DNA of 64,000 bases from Margaritifera margaritifera (lineage: Eukaryota > Mollusca > Bivalvia > Unionida > Margaritiferidae). How positions within the stretch are numbered: the first letter of the stretch is position 1; every line of letters begins with the position of its first letter. Where the stretch lies: the NCBI GenBank assembly GCA_029931535.1, contig JAQPZY010001405.1, positions 496,001 to 560,000 of the forward strand. Direction: 5' to 3'. The position numbers and the translations under genes were made by a program. The notes beneath the pieces were generated by a model, which ran no database searches, had not been told where the DNA came from, and was given only the letters and a program-made list of their open reading frames with translations. This document shows, piece by piece, positions 12,701 to 26,200 of the stretch.

Positions 12701-15700
12701 ACACATGGAGATTAAGACACCTGTTAATCTATTGTCGGTGCCTAGTGGTCACACGCGTGTGTGCTTTCACGTTTCTCTTTGATAATCTTTACACAGCACA
12801 GTTTTAATCCATCATATCATAAATCCTTACGTGGTGTTAGGAACTCTAGCATTTTATTGTATTTATTTTTTTGAAAAGTAGTGCCAAGATTTTGGGACTT
12901 GTTTTTTTTTTTAGAGTCTTTGGAGGAATATGAGCTGCCAAGTTAATTGCCATAAATCATCATGAATCAGCTGTTTTTCAGTATCATGTACAGATACTCG
13001 TTCAATTTCTGGTGGCAGCTTTGCATAATTCTTTTGGGATCAAGCACAAGGCTACAGATGAGCCAGATTCTCGCAAGGCTGGTCAACAGAAATGAGTAGA
13101 TATGTCACTTTAGTGTTGATAAAGAAAACAGAATGCCATAGAGACTGAGAAATTCATGAAATAATCATGGAATAGGACATTTCGATGGGCTGAAAAACGA
13201 GTAAACGATGGAACATTATTAACTTTATGCACATGGTGTCACAACTGTGGATGGAAAAATGCAATGGCAACCCAAGGAACATCGAACTTGCAAAGTTTAA
13301 GATTTACTAGGCATGAGGTCTTAAAGGAGAATTTATTTGCCATTCAAGCACATCGGAGTTCTGATGTGACAGTGCATAGGAAGTTAAATGTATATAACAA
13401 GTGTTTGTCAGCAGACACTAAGGTGCCTGTCATTTACTTCCTTGATTGTGTTGCTATTCTGTATGGGAAGGCTGTTGAGAAATTTGTTCAAGTTTGTTTA
13501 AAGAAGAAGTGAATGTAAAGATGAAATGAAAAAAGTGAATGGAATTTGGTCATTTGTTTCTTCTTCCAGTGTCTTGGCAAATTTATTGATCTGAAATGGA
13601 ATTAAGCTAATTAAATTAATATAGAAAAAAAAGTGTCATCTCTTCCTTGATTCCTCCTAGCTGCACAAAATTAAAGAATGGGAAAGTAAAACCACTGAGA
13701 ATTGTTATAGTTGTAATGTCAGAAACAATCACAATTATAGTTGTAACATCACAAACAATCACAATTGTCACAGTTATCAACTGCCTTACTTTTCATTCTT
13801 TTACTAAATCACTAAATATTTCAAAATGAATGAGCACTAGCAATCTGATGACATATATAATGGTGACACAACAATGCACACAAAATGTTCTACAAGGAAA
13901 AAGAAGTATTGTTATCGGGACTCCTAGTTTAAGGGCTGGGACTGCAACTTTTTTCAAGGAGGGAGTCCTGGACTGCAACTTTCGAAATCCTATGGAGAAC
14001 CCTGTTCAAGCCATAATGATCTCAGACAAGTTTGGTTGAAACTAGGCCAGTGGTTTCTGAGAAGTTGAAAATAGTAGTTGTTGACAGATGACTCATGCCA
14101 GACACAGAATATAACACAAGTTCTCTTGGCCACATGGAAAAACCAGTGGACTATTTTTTTTGCATTATATACGTCACATGTCAGACCTTGCTACTATCTG
14201 ATGCAATATCTCCTCAATAATATGTATGGATCTTGCTCAGTACTGAACTCATTCGAGATCTTGATGATATAAGCCTATATTCCAAGTCTGAGTAAAATCT
14301 GATTAGAAATAGACCTCCAGAAGGGTAACAAACTTGGCCAATCAGATGCAAGATCACATCATGAATATGCATGCATCTCAATCATTATTGAACCTGTCCA
14401 ATATTTTGATGATATAAGTATATATTGCAAGCCAGATCAAAGTTGAATAAAAAGTATGGCTTCCAGAGTGTTAGCAAGCTCAGTCAAACAGATGCAAGAT
14501 CACCTCATTAATATGCTTGGATCTCACTCATTATCAAATTAATCCAAGATCCTGATGATATAAGCCCATATTCCAAGTTTTATCAAAATCGGGTGAGAAA
14601 TATGACTTCCAGAATGGTAAGAAACTCAGCCAATCAGATGCAACATCACCTCATTAATAGGCACATTATCATATTCATTAGTGAACTCTTCCGAGATCTT
14701 GATGATATAAACATATATTCCAATATGTGTTCTTGAATAAGAGTTATAGCCCAGAAATGGAGGACAGACACACAGATGCACAGATGGACAGAGTGAATCC
14801 CATAATGCCTATATTAATAATCTTCAAATGAGGAGTATAAAACAATAATTGGAAATTAGTTACTACAGAGGGTTTTACAAACATGGATGCCTACACATAT
14901 AATACAACCTTTTTTTACTTTCTGCACCTGAAATCAGCCAAAGGTACATACCAATAAATAATTGTGGACCCAAAGCAAGTGCTTTTGTGCACCAAAGTGA
15001 AAAGTTCAATTTTGTCCCTTCTTTTGGCTTTGACCAATCTCTCCTGTTGTTACTATGAGCTTTGACTTCCTCTCCCTGCCACTGACCACAAGAGCTTCAA
15101 TCTTCAACATTCCCTTCTGAATTTGCATCATGTTGACAGGAGAGAATGTTAACAGAGAAATGAGGATTAAAGTCACTTGCAGAAAGTTTGATCAGATGAC
15201 AACTGTGACACAAACTTTGACTCTTGGGATTTCCTGGCATCAACTGTCTTACTAGGTCCCATTCTGTAACTTGTGTACAGATGTTGATGATAGGTGAAAT
15301 TTCTGATAACTTTTCCCTACCCAAGTGACAAAGCTGTCCTGGATTTTGCCCTGGAATAAGTTCTCCAAGAAAGTGGGTTATCTCATTTGTGGTCTGATGT
15401 CAATTTTACTGATTTGCAGCCAATACACAATTCAACAGACTAGCTCTCATATATCATCCCACATCACTGCACTGGAGTTATCTACTCCATTAATGGCATC
15501 TACATGTATATATTAAATCAAAGTGACACCATTTCTTTGCATTACAACCTCTCATGCCATAAATATAAGACCTGTGATTTTGAGAAAAGTAGGTGATATA
15601 AAAGGTGGATTAACTTGCCTTCATCTTTTTTGTTTTCTGATTTGGAAGTTAACAACCTCTGAATAGGCACCTGCTGGTCAGTTAGAATGGAGGCAATAAA

Positions 15701-17203
15701 AACTTGCTGCAGAGCTCTCAGGGTAGATTTGTGTTAAAGAGACATGGTTCAAGTATAGCCGAGCCTAGAGAAACAAGGCAAGTTCTTCTAATAGGAAAAA
15801 AAAATTAAGTTTAAACTTCAAATGCTGCAATTTGAGTCTTTCTAGAGATCTTATTCATGGGTCTTTTTCTACATGGTTTATCCTGAGAAACATTAAAAAA
15901 TAATCTGAAATGTTGTCAAAATTGTATTAAATAAATAACATAAAATTCTCATCATAGTCCTGTTGAGCTGCTGTTTGTATTTTGCTGAATTGGGTTTCTT
16001 TTGCAAAAAATCTAAATGTATGAGAAATACCACTAGCTGCATGACACATGACATATGGGGAAACTGTGCGTGTCCTACAGTGTTGACACTTGACTGATCT
16101 GAGGGTGAAAAAAATTGAATTGGAGGCTTTGATGGCTCACTAATCCCATAGCTTACCTTAACTGTCAAACAATCACTTAGGTGCTGCTAATTATTATTCA
16201 TGCAGGACAAGTGAGTGCCAATTATAGTGAACAAATGAATTACTAAAAACAGAAATAGTGCTGTTCTCCATTCATTGATCACATATACTTTGCTTAGTTA
16301 ACAAAGTTTACAGCTTTCGATACAATTATAAGCAGACAATCTTCATAAGGTGGAGGGATCTACAAATGGAGTCCCAGCAGGGGGGCTGAATATTAATAAT
16401 TTTTTACCAGTGTTTTTCAAAAACTTCAAAATAAAAATGCCACATTTTTGGTACACTCAAGGTTTATTTCAGGCAAATAATAACACTTTGTTTTTACAAG
16501 CTCAATAGGCAACACAATTAGAATATGGGAGGGGCCTGATCTAGATTTAGATGGGCTCCAGGCATCGGGTATATAATTTGTTGAGCTCTGTATATTAAGG
16601 AGCTTGCAGTAAATCTTTATGCTTGTGTCTTCCTTCAATCATAACACCAAGCATGACCTACATGTAGGTTGTAGTTGGTTGGATGTAACGGCACTTTCAA
16701 CACATTATTGGTTATATCATGCCAAGAAAATTGGAGCAAAGTGCCTTCCCCAAGGACACAATGGGCTGGCCTAGAAGGGTATCAAACCCATGACCCTTGG
16801 TTTAAGTGTCTGACGCTCAACCAACTGGGCTACTGCAGCTCCCTGATCTACACGTAATCTATCATTCAGCTGAAGGTCAATTATTGTATCATCTTTCAGA
16901 ATTTGATAGTTTTCTTAGATCGAAATCTGAGAAAAATCAATAAAACCAAAGTAAATTTTACAAAAGCTGAGGAAATCAGCAAAATTGATGAATCTACAAA
17001 CTCAATCAAAAGTTTGGAGTTTGTGGAAAAATCCATAGGTGTGGACATTCAGACATTTTGCAAAGAGAGAAGATATTTATTTCCATATTATTGACACTAT
17101 CTTCCAAGAGAAGTCTATGATACTTTGAGATATTTTGCTGTATCAAATATGTGTTTTTACAATTTCATTCTTTGTTCCCTCTGTCTCTGTGTATGTGTAT
17201 ATT

Positions 17204-17274
<71 letters not shown>

Positions 17275-20200
17275 CATATTAACTAAATCTTAAGTAACAG
17301 TAATAATAATATTAATAACAGTAATATCAGTATATAAAAAGAAAAGTTTAATTTACTTTTTTAAAACTTATTTGAGGTTCAGAAATACAAGGTAGACTCA
17401 TGCAACAGGCTGTTGATCTGCAATAATGCATATTTTAGGGAAGAGTGGATTGTAAGTCCTAATTCTTCAGAAGCCATTCAGGCTCAATGGTTAAAGGCAT
17501 GGGATTCATGACCAGAAGGGCACAGGTTCTATTCCCACCATTCAATTAGCCAGTATCAGCTACTGTGGTGTGTTCCTGGGCAAGGCACTTTAATTGCCTT
17601 GACACAATATAACCTTCAAAATGTCACTGTGCTATAACCCACCCTAATTCTTCAATGATGAAAACAATAATGATGACAATCTATGGGTCATGTAAAAGGG
17701 GTTGTTTTATCAAAATTGCAACATTCTCCCCTTAAAAGATAAAGTATTGTGTAGTCATACCTGTAAATAGTGGCCACCACATGATTTTCCTATACCTAAA
17801 CAACACCTTCTTCATGAAGCAAAAGTTTAGTTAGCATGACTGGGCAGTCACTATTGATATGCTCCAGTAACTGCTTAAGGCAGGGAGAAACCATTGTTTG
17901 GTTTGGAAACACTTGACCGCTGACTGTTACACATGACATTTATATAGGAAATTTGCCATGGGGAAATTAGAATGATCATTGTGACCAGTAAAGGTGACCA
18001 TTAGGACAGGTTTTATTGTATTTACATTATCTCAGTCCCAGTTCTTGAACCCAGGTGTCTTCCCAGTTACACGAACTTTTGGTACATAAAGACAGTAGGT
18101 ATGAGATAATGTATTATTATTCCAGATACTGTGAATTCATATATTTTTGCGAATATCAAAATATTTTGATTTTGTGAAAAATTACATTTACTGGTATCAT
18201 TAGCACTTATATCTGTGAAAAATGGCATTTAATGGTATTATCAGAACTTAATTTTGTGAAAAATGACATTTACCAGTATCATTAGTACTTATATTTGTGA
18301 AAAACCACATTAATTTACTGGTATTATTAGTGCTGGTATCATTAGTAATTATATTTGTGACAAATGACATTTAACTGTATTATTAGCACTTGTAGAGGCA
18401 ACTAAAAGATAAGGCAGTCAGGTATAAACAACTGCCATTTCACATATTACTTAACTGGCTGACAACAGCTATGGTGATGTGTTAAGTCCTTTGAAGACTG
18501 CTGGGGGGGGGGGGGAGCCCATTAGGCTAATTTGCATAGGTAAAGTTCACAAAGTGGAACAATGCAATTTGTTTGAAGTTACTGGTAAATCAAACAGATG
18601 TGTGTCAAAGAATAAAAGCTATTACACATCAATGATTTGAATGAGAATGTTTAAGCCATCTTTATTAAAGATTATTTGCAAGTTTGTGAACAGCGACAAC
18701 ATTTCTTTGAAGTCAGATTTTAATCCATGTATAAAATGCAAAAAATGATTATTACAATAGCCGAAATAGTGTTCAAGTGTGATTCATTTTTGAAAGCAAA
18801 ATGTCAAAATGCAACTGTGATTCAGGAAACAATCAGCTATCAGCAAAACAAGCAAAACCCAGCAAAACTCAATTTCAGAACTCCTAGTTGATGGAGTTTG
18901 AGTTTGTGAAGCATAGCAGCAATGGGGAGCATTTAATTCTTTGCACATACTGCAAACACCATATCAACATTAGTCATTCTGGAGTGTACGACATCAACTG
19001 ACATAGCAGCATCACCTGTATGTAACACTGGGACAATCCAGAACATATCTGACATGCTGAATCAAACATTCTGATTAGTTCTCTTTATTATCATTTGTTA
19101 TCTTAATCTTGTTAAAATACCAACTATTAATCGACCCATGCTTTTCGGGATGGTTTTAGTCATGAGATAGATTGATTGAAATACAACAATTAGCACGTGC
19201 TCATGTTTACATGGTTGTTTTGTGTTGATAAAGAGATTGCGTTAACACCCGTACTGGACAGAGGCATTTATTATTGCTATATTGCATGTAAGGCCCCCAT
19301 AAAGCTTGAAGAAATTATGTGCCCTCGCCTCCCCCACCGAATGAAATGGCAGGTCCCTAATGTGATTTATATTTTCTTTTTTCTATAGAAACAAGCATAT
19401 CTTGTGGGGTCCAACAGCATTGGATAGAGTTCTGACAATGCCAACTTTATGGTCGACAAGAACCAGTCAGTTCTGACCAGGATTCGGTCAGAGAATCCAG
19501 CAAGGAATAATAGTACCATGTAGTCTCTAATGAATGCAAAGATGAAGCAACACAAATAACACTTGCATTACCTTCAAACCCGCATAAACTTCTGAAAGCA
19601 GCAAAGACTGCATCTAATTAAGTCTATAATCTGCCATTCGATGGATTTTAAAAACAGAAACTTGGTCTATTTCTTTTTATTAATGTCAGTGTGGTTGTGA
19701 TTATGCGAGTGTTTGCACATATATGTATGCATGTGGTGATGATATTTGACAACGCTAAGTCTACCCACTATTTTTTGTTTGTAAGTGTATTAAATGCTTT
19801 AAAGGAAACAGATAAGTTATTTTCTTTATTTTCAGATTTGAATTTCCAGTCATTTGCTAGAGGCTTATATGAATAGACATCTTATTCTCAATTGGATGAC
19901 GTCGCTGTTTTTGGGTCACGTGCACTGAGCCCCTTGGGACCTTAAAACACACTATTTGAGTCTCAAAAACAACCCGAACACTGTCTGGGAATATGGCTGG
20001 TATGGGAGTCTCTTAAGGGGACTGACATTCTACTGTCCATAAAGAATTCCCCAGAATTCAAGATAGATCATTACTTTCTTTTAACTGCTGAGTGTTGAAA
20101 CCATCTCTGATAATCTTGAGTGATTCGATTTTCAAATTAGCACTATGGCAGCTATACTGGATGACCATTAGAAGACTTTTGGTGCAAACCCATGCTGATA

Positions 20201-23200
20201 TGACCATCCACTCAGGAGAATCATTGACAAGATTTTCAATATGTTCATGGTGGCCATACTGGATGTCAGATTGGCACCGTTTTCATTTAGGAGTAAATAT
20301 GACATCATAAAAAGTCTTCTTGTGAAAACCCAATGTTGATATGACTTGCCATCTAGGAGGAGTAGCAATAAGATTTTCAAGCTGGCCACTGTGGTGGCCA
20401 TACTGGATATCAGATTGGCACAATTTTTATTTAAGACCATCTTTACAGCATAATAAGTCTACCAGTGACAACCAAAAGCCAAAATGACTTTCTATTCAGT
20501 ACGAATAAAAAAAAGGTTTTCAAGATGTCTGCAGTGGTAGCCATATTGGATGTCAGATCGGTATCATTTTCATTTAGGACCAAGTAGACATAATAAATGT
20601 TTTTTTATTGAAAAACCAATGTTGAGATGACCATCCATTCAGGTGGAGCAGTGATAATAAGATTTTCAATGTGGCCGCTATGGCGACCATATTGGATGTC
20701 TGAGTGGAACCATTTTCATTCAGGACCAACTAAAGATCATAAGAAGTCTTCTTGTGAAAACCGCATGTTCATATGACTTTCCATTCAGGAGGAAAAGCGA
20801 TAACAAGATTTTCAAGATGGCTGCTGTGGTGGCCATATTGGATGTGAGATTGGCACCATTTTCATTTAGGACCAACTAGACATCATAAGAAGTCTTTTAG
20901 TGGAAACCCCATGTTGATATGACCATCCATTAAGCAGGAGTAGCAAAAACAAGATTTTCAACATGGCTACTGTGGTGGCCATACTGAATGTCTGAGCAGC
21001 ACCATTTTCATTTAGGACCAACTAGACCTTGGGGTGAATGTGTGTTTAAAGTTTCATGGCAATCCTCCAGGTAGTTTCAGATGAATAGTGATAAAAAACT
21101 TGTGCTAAAGGATGGACGATTGGATGTGTCGGACAACAGGCCATCCCATAAGCTCTTCTGGTCTATGACCAGTAGAGCTAAAAAACATACATGAATATTA
21201 TATAGCACACCTCCCCCCCCCCCCAACTTGGCTCTGACCATAACATTTCAGCGCAAGACACCATCTACTGATCTTGTGATGATACACTATTCCTTCTATG
21301 ACAAACACAGAGAGCCAAACCTGAAAATATGTTAAACAAGAGTCTCTTGAATGGACTGACGCTCTCCTGACCAAAAAGAATTTGCAGGAATTCAAGATAA
21401 GACCATTTCTTCTTTTTAACTGCCGAGTGTTAAAACCATCTCTGATATTTTTTAGCAAATAACAAGATTATCAAATTAGCCACTGTGGTGGCCATATTTG
21501 ATGTAAGATCAGCAAAAGTTTTGTTTAGGACCAGCTAGATATCATAAGAAGTCTTTTGTTGAAAACCCCATGTGAATATGACCATCCATTCAGAAGTAGT
21601 AGTAATAACAAGATTTTTAAGATGGCCACCATGGTGGCCATATTGGATGCCAGATCAGCACCGTTTTCATTTAGGCCCAACTAGACACCATAAGAATTCT
21701 GGTGAAAACCCCATGTCGATAAGACATTCACTTTAAGACGAGTAGCAATAACAAGATTTTCAAGATGGCTGCCATTGTGGCCATACTGGATGTCAGATCA
21801 ACACTGTTTTCATTTAGGATGAAGCATAAGAAATCTTTTAGTGAAAACCTCATTCTTGTATGTATTAGGATGAGTAGCAAAAACAAGATTTTCACAAGAG
21901 CCACTGTGAGCAGTCATGCTGGATGTTAGAGCAGCACCATTTTCATTTAAGACCAACTAGACATCATACTCAGTCTTTAAGTGACCTTGCCCTTTGACCA
22001 TATGACCCTGATATCAACAGGGTTCTTCCTTACCCCAAGTGCAAGTCATCTACAAAGTTTGGCAACTTTAGATGATGGAAAGCTCAAGTTATTGTGTGGA
22101 AACCAATTTTCTTCTTACAGTCAGTGACCTTGACCTTAAACTTTTTGACTCAGAAATTGGTAGGGATTTTCCTTACCCCAAGTGCAAGCCATCCACGAAG
22201 TTTGGTAAATGTCGATGATGGAGAACTCAAGTTACTGTGTGGAAACCATTTTCTTCCTTCAGTCAAAGTGACCTTGAATTTTTACCTTGTCACTGCAAAA
22301 TTTATAAGGTTCTTCCTTACCAAAAGTGCAAGCCATCTAAAAAGTCTGGTAAATGTCGATGATGGAGAACTCAAGTTATTGTGTGAAAACCATTTTTCTT
22401 CTTTAGTCACAATGACCTTGACCTTTGACATTTAAAAAAAAAACAGAATCGATAGGCTTCTTCCTTACCCTAAGTGCAAACCATCTAAAAAGTCTGGTAA
22501 CTGCAGATGGTGGAGAAATCGAGTTACACTGTAGAAATCTAGAAATCATGATTCTTCTTTCAGTCACAGTGACCTTGAACTTTGGACCATGAAATCATTA
22601 CGGTTCTTCCTTACCCAGAGTGTAAGCCATCCTCAAAGTTTGCTAACTGTAGATGGTAGACAACTGGAGTTATTCTGCATAACAAAAAAAATTGGTAACA
22701 GAGAGAGGGTCAGGCGGAGAGACATCATAACATAATACGGTCCACCTTATGCTGGATTTATAAAAGGTTCAAAATTTATCCAAATGCCCATGACGTAGGA
22801 TGGTAACATTGGTTAAAAAAAGATAGAATCAAGATATGATATACACTCACACTAACCTTATTTATGATGCTCTCGTCTTTGCTGAGACAGTCCTTGAGGT
22901 CCTCCATGCTGGGAGGGGATACATAGTCTTCGTCGCTGGAAGTCAGACCCAGTTCCTCCCCATAACTGCAGTGCACCCAGTGCCACAGTTCCTGTGGGGG
23001 CATTTGCTGAAAGAGGGGATCACATGGAGTCAAAAGTACAGTAAATTATAACTTATTGATGTCCATATATATATATATAGTACATGTATTTGTCATCAAC
23101 CAAGTTTGAGAGCTGAACCTGTCTAAAGTGGTCACCTGTCTACAAATGTCACTTTAGCTTTTTCCCATGGGTGGCCTCTGTAGACAGGTTTGACTGTACT

Positions 23201-26200
23201 ATAGCTACAGTGACTAGGAAGCAGTCATGTATGAGAGGTGAATAATAGATGCTCTGGACAATGGATAAAAGGGTGTCTTATTTAGCCATATCAGAACACA
23301 TGATATATCCCATTTTGAACAAAGGGCCAAGATCTTTGCTCGAGATGAGTTGAAATTTGCAAGAAGGTTGGAGAAGTCTTTCTTTTGACCAGCTGGGATT
23401 TTTGTTTTTAAACACTGTTTGTTTTCAGACACCTAACAATTTTTGCCAAAATAATTGTTTAATACTTTGTAAACTTATAAAGATGTTTTACAAAATAAAA
23501 AATTTCCTGAACTTATGTCCTTGGACACATTCCAAAGAGACCTGGTGTCTCATTTTCAAGTAAATGTTGCAGTGTGTTTGCTGGCAGTCAAACAGACAAA
23601 GTTTGATACAATCTGTTGTGAATAAGTACCTAATTATCTAAAACAATACTTGCGCTTACTTAACAAAAAATATTTAATGTGATCACAAACTTACTGATAA
23701 CTCAAATATTTTAAAATCCATTGTGTCATTTGTCAAGAAAGATTCATCCCATTGCGTTTTTTTTATGACTGCCATTTTGTGGAGACTGCCAGGTGTCAGT
23801 GTCTCCTTCAAAAAGTGAGGCCTGGCATAGGGATCTAATATGTGTTTGATAGTGAATTGAAAAAAATGTCAGGGATATTTCAGTAAATATGTGTATGATA
23901 CTGAATTGACAATGATGACAGGAAGATTTCAGTAAATATGTGTATGACAGTGAATTGACAATGATATCAGGGAGATTTCAGTAAATATGCATATGACAGT
24001 GAATTGACAATGATGTCAGGGAGATTTCAGTAGATGCATTATCACGTTAACTGCAAATGCAGAAATTCTATTAGAGGCCATTGATGGAGCAGAAGAAGGT
24101 AGAGGACAGAATATTACTTCAATTGATGCAAGGAAGACTTGGTATCCCATGGACAATGTCAGATACAGAGTGAAAGATGGTGCTTGTGAGTGTGTGTCTT
24201 TGAACTCATAAGAGTGGGATGGGAATGGAACCTCCTGAGAAAATAGCATTGACCAAGCTGGTGAAGCTGGGAGTCAGGGACAAGGATGGGAGTCCTTCCA
24301 TGCTGGGAAGAAGCCCCAGGAGCTTAATTGGTAGAGCATCAGACTAGTAATCCAGTGGGTTCGATACCCACCCAGGCTAGCCCATGTTGGCTGCCTCTGT
24401 ATTTCTTGAGAAGGCACTTACCTCCCATTTCCTTCGCATGATATAGCAAATATGTTAAAAGTGCCTTTAAAAAAAAAAAAAAACATCCATGCTGGGACAT
24501 GGTGATCTCCAGGAATTCACTTTGAGTGTCAACAGAGGTAACAGGCACCTACTGGGTATCTGGGAATAGAAAATGACATAACTGGTACTAGGTCACGACA
24601 GAGTGGAGACTGGCAATGGATCTGTCTGGTGCCAGTCTGCGATACTCCTATGGGTCTGGTACTGGATAGTGTTAGAAACTTTTTCATCAAATCTGGTGCC
24701 AGTTATGCTGGGTATCCTTGCCCGAGCCAAAGCTGGACCTGGTGTGAGTGGGTGCCAGATGCTGTGTTTTGAATCTGGGATTTGGTATACTCTTAGTACA
24801 GATCACAATACCTGTCCTGGTGGTAGATGGCATAGGCTGAAGCTATCACTGAGCTGGAGATGCAGTCTGGGGTCAGCTGACTTTTGGTACCCAAATCCAG
24901 TACCAGCTATTAAGTGAATGACCACCATAGCCATTACCGGGGTCTGTATGAGGTGATGAAATGTCCAGGACTGGTCCAGGCTGACTGCCATACCATGTCA
25001 GTACTGCCCTGGTAGTCTGTGCCTTGATGGAATGCTTTGGTTGTAGCACTGTGGACTGGATATACTGAGAAAATAAATTACTGTATCCAATTGCAGAAAT
25101 AGAGGGAGTACATTGGGCTGTGCCAGAGCTGGTGTGGTCCATAGCCAGTTGGCATCTGTTGCCAAAGTCCAGTATTGGATATACAAGTAAAGATCACTGT
25201 AGTCAGTACTAGGATATGACTGGGCAGATGTCACATCCACTACTGATCTGGATGCAGGGCTGTCGCAAGTTTGCGCTGGATGAAATGGCGCCCCAGGTGA
25301 GCATCGTTTTTGGTGACCCACAACCCTCGGAAAAACTTTTTATTTTTTAAATGTCGTAAGAATAATAACTAAATGCAGGTATTTTAATGAAAAAGCTGTA
25401 CGTTTATTTAAGTAAAATACAGAATAAAAGAACATGATCTGCGAAATGGCACCCCCCCTGGGTTTGATGCCTTGGGTGGTCACCCATATCGCCCGCCCCT
25501 TTAATGGCCCTGTCTGGATAAGCCACCATACCATGTTGGTACGGACTCAATAGATACTGCCAATAAGATCTGTACTGCTTGCAGTGGTAAGGGCCAGGGC
25601 AGGGCTGGCAAGACTGATGGCATCACTATCGCTGATTGTGTGCTTCTTATCTCATTCGCCCATTTTAGTTATTGGCAGTGACGGTCACCCATACATCCAC
25701 AGACCAGCAAGTTGTGCATTCATCACATGCATGACCCAAATTCCAACCAATACAATTCATACTGGCAGAATTGTTATATGCAACCAGCCTGAACTGCTTG
25801 CATCCCATGTACGATATATACTCACGTATAAACTGACTAATTTGGGAAAAAATAAAAGCCTGGAAGAAGGGAGGTTGGTGTATCCGTGGGCTGTTAATCA
25901 CCCTCCATTGCTTGTTAACCTGCTTTATAATATAGCTGTATGGTGGGTGGTATCTGTACTTAACCATAAGCCATTAGCCAGGAAATCTTAGTACAGGAGG
26001 ATCTGGATATTCACATTAGAGGAAGTTGGATGAATTTACATTATCATGCTCATAGAGAGCCTTAGTAGCCATGAAATCTTAGTACACAATGACCTGGGGT
26101 TAATATTCCAACATTCATTTTCATTAGGCTTGAAAATAATATTTTATTTTAGTAATCTGGTTTGTTTAAATAAATGCATTTAGAACTTACCGTGTGCATT

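Larger units (their letters stand above)
14400..18390 (+). repeat. Segmental duplication, copy 2 (shorter copy)
   Basis: Direct copy of 3060-9790, about 11.4 kb away and in the same intron. It lacks two blocks present in copy 1. It has a longer TA run (17199-17270) where copy 1 carries CT, TA and a SINE. Both copies end in the 42-45-bp array, and the start lies inside the 150-bp repeat family at 14200-14730, so unequal exchange between arrays is a reasonable origin (inference). Confidence 0.85.
560..22856 (-). other. GRAMD1: GRAMD1 intron between exons 7 and 8 (22.3 kb)
   Basis: No coding exon of the host gene is seen in this stretch. Its repeats are listed separately. 560-2370, 9800-10980, 12460-13160, 13520-14200 and 22690-22850 are AT-rich single-copy-looking sequence in which I see nothing definite. 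The intron holds both copies of the 3-9.8/14.4-18.4 kb duplication and one copy of the 18.5-20 kb dispersed repeat. Confidence 0.8.

Noticed and set aside
24313..24380. Possible functional tRNA-Lys gene
   Set aside because: The anticodon arm does not pair properly, and the sequence continues into a SINE body with poly-A and a 12-bp target duplication.
25584..25991. 135-residue plus-strand ORF
   Set aside because: Crosses the border of a MITE and repeat-like sequence and has no recognisable domain; likely chance.
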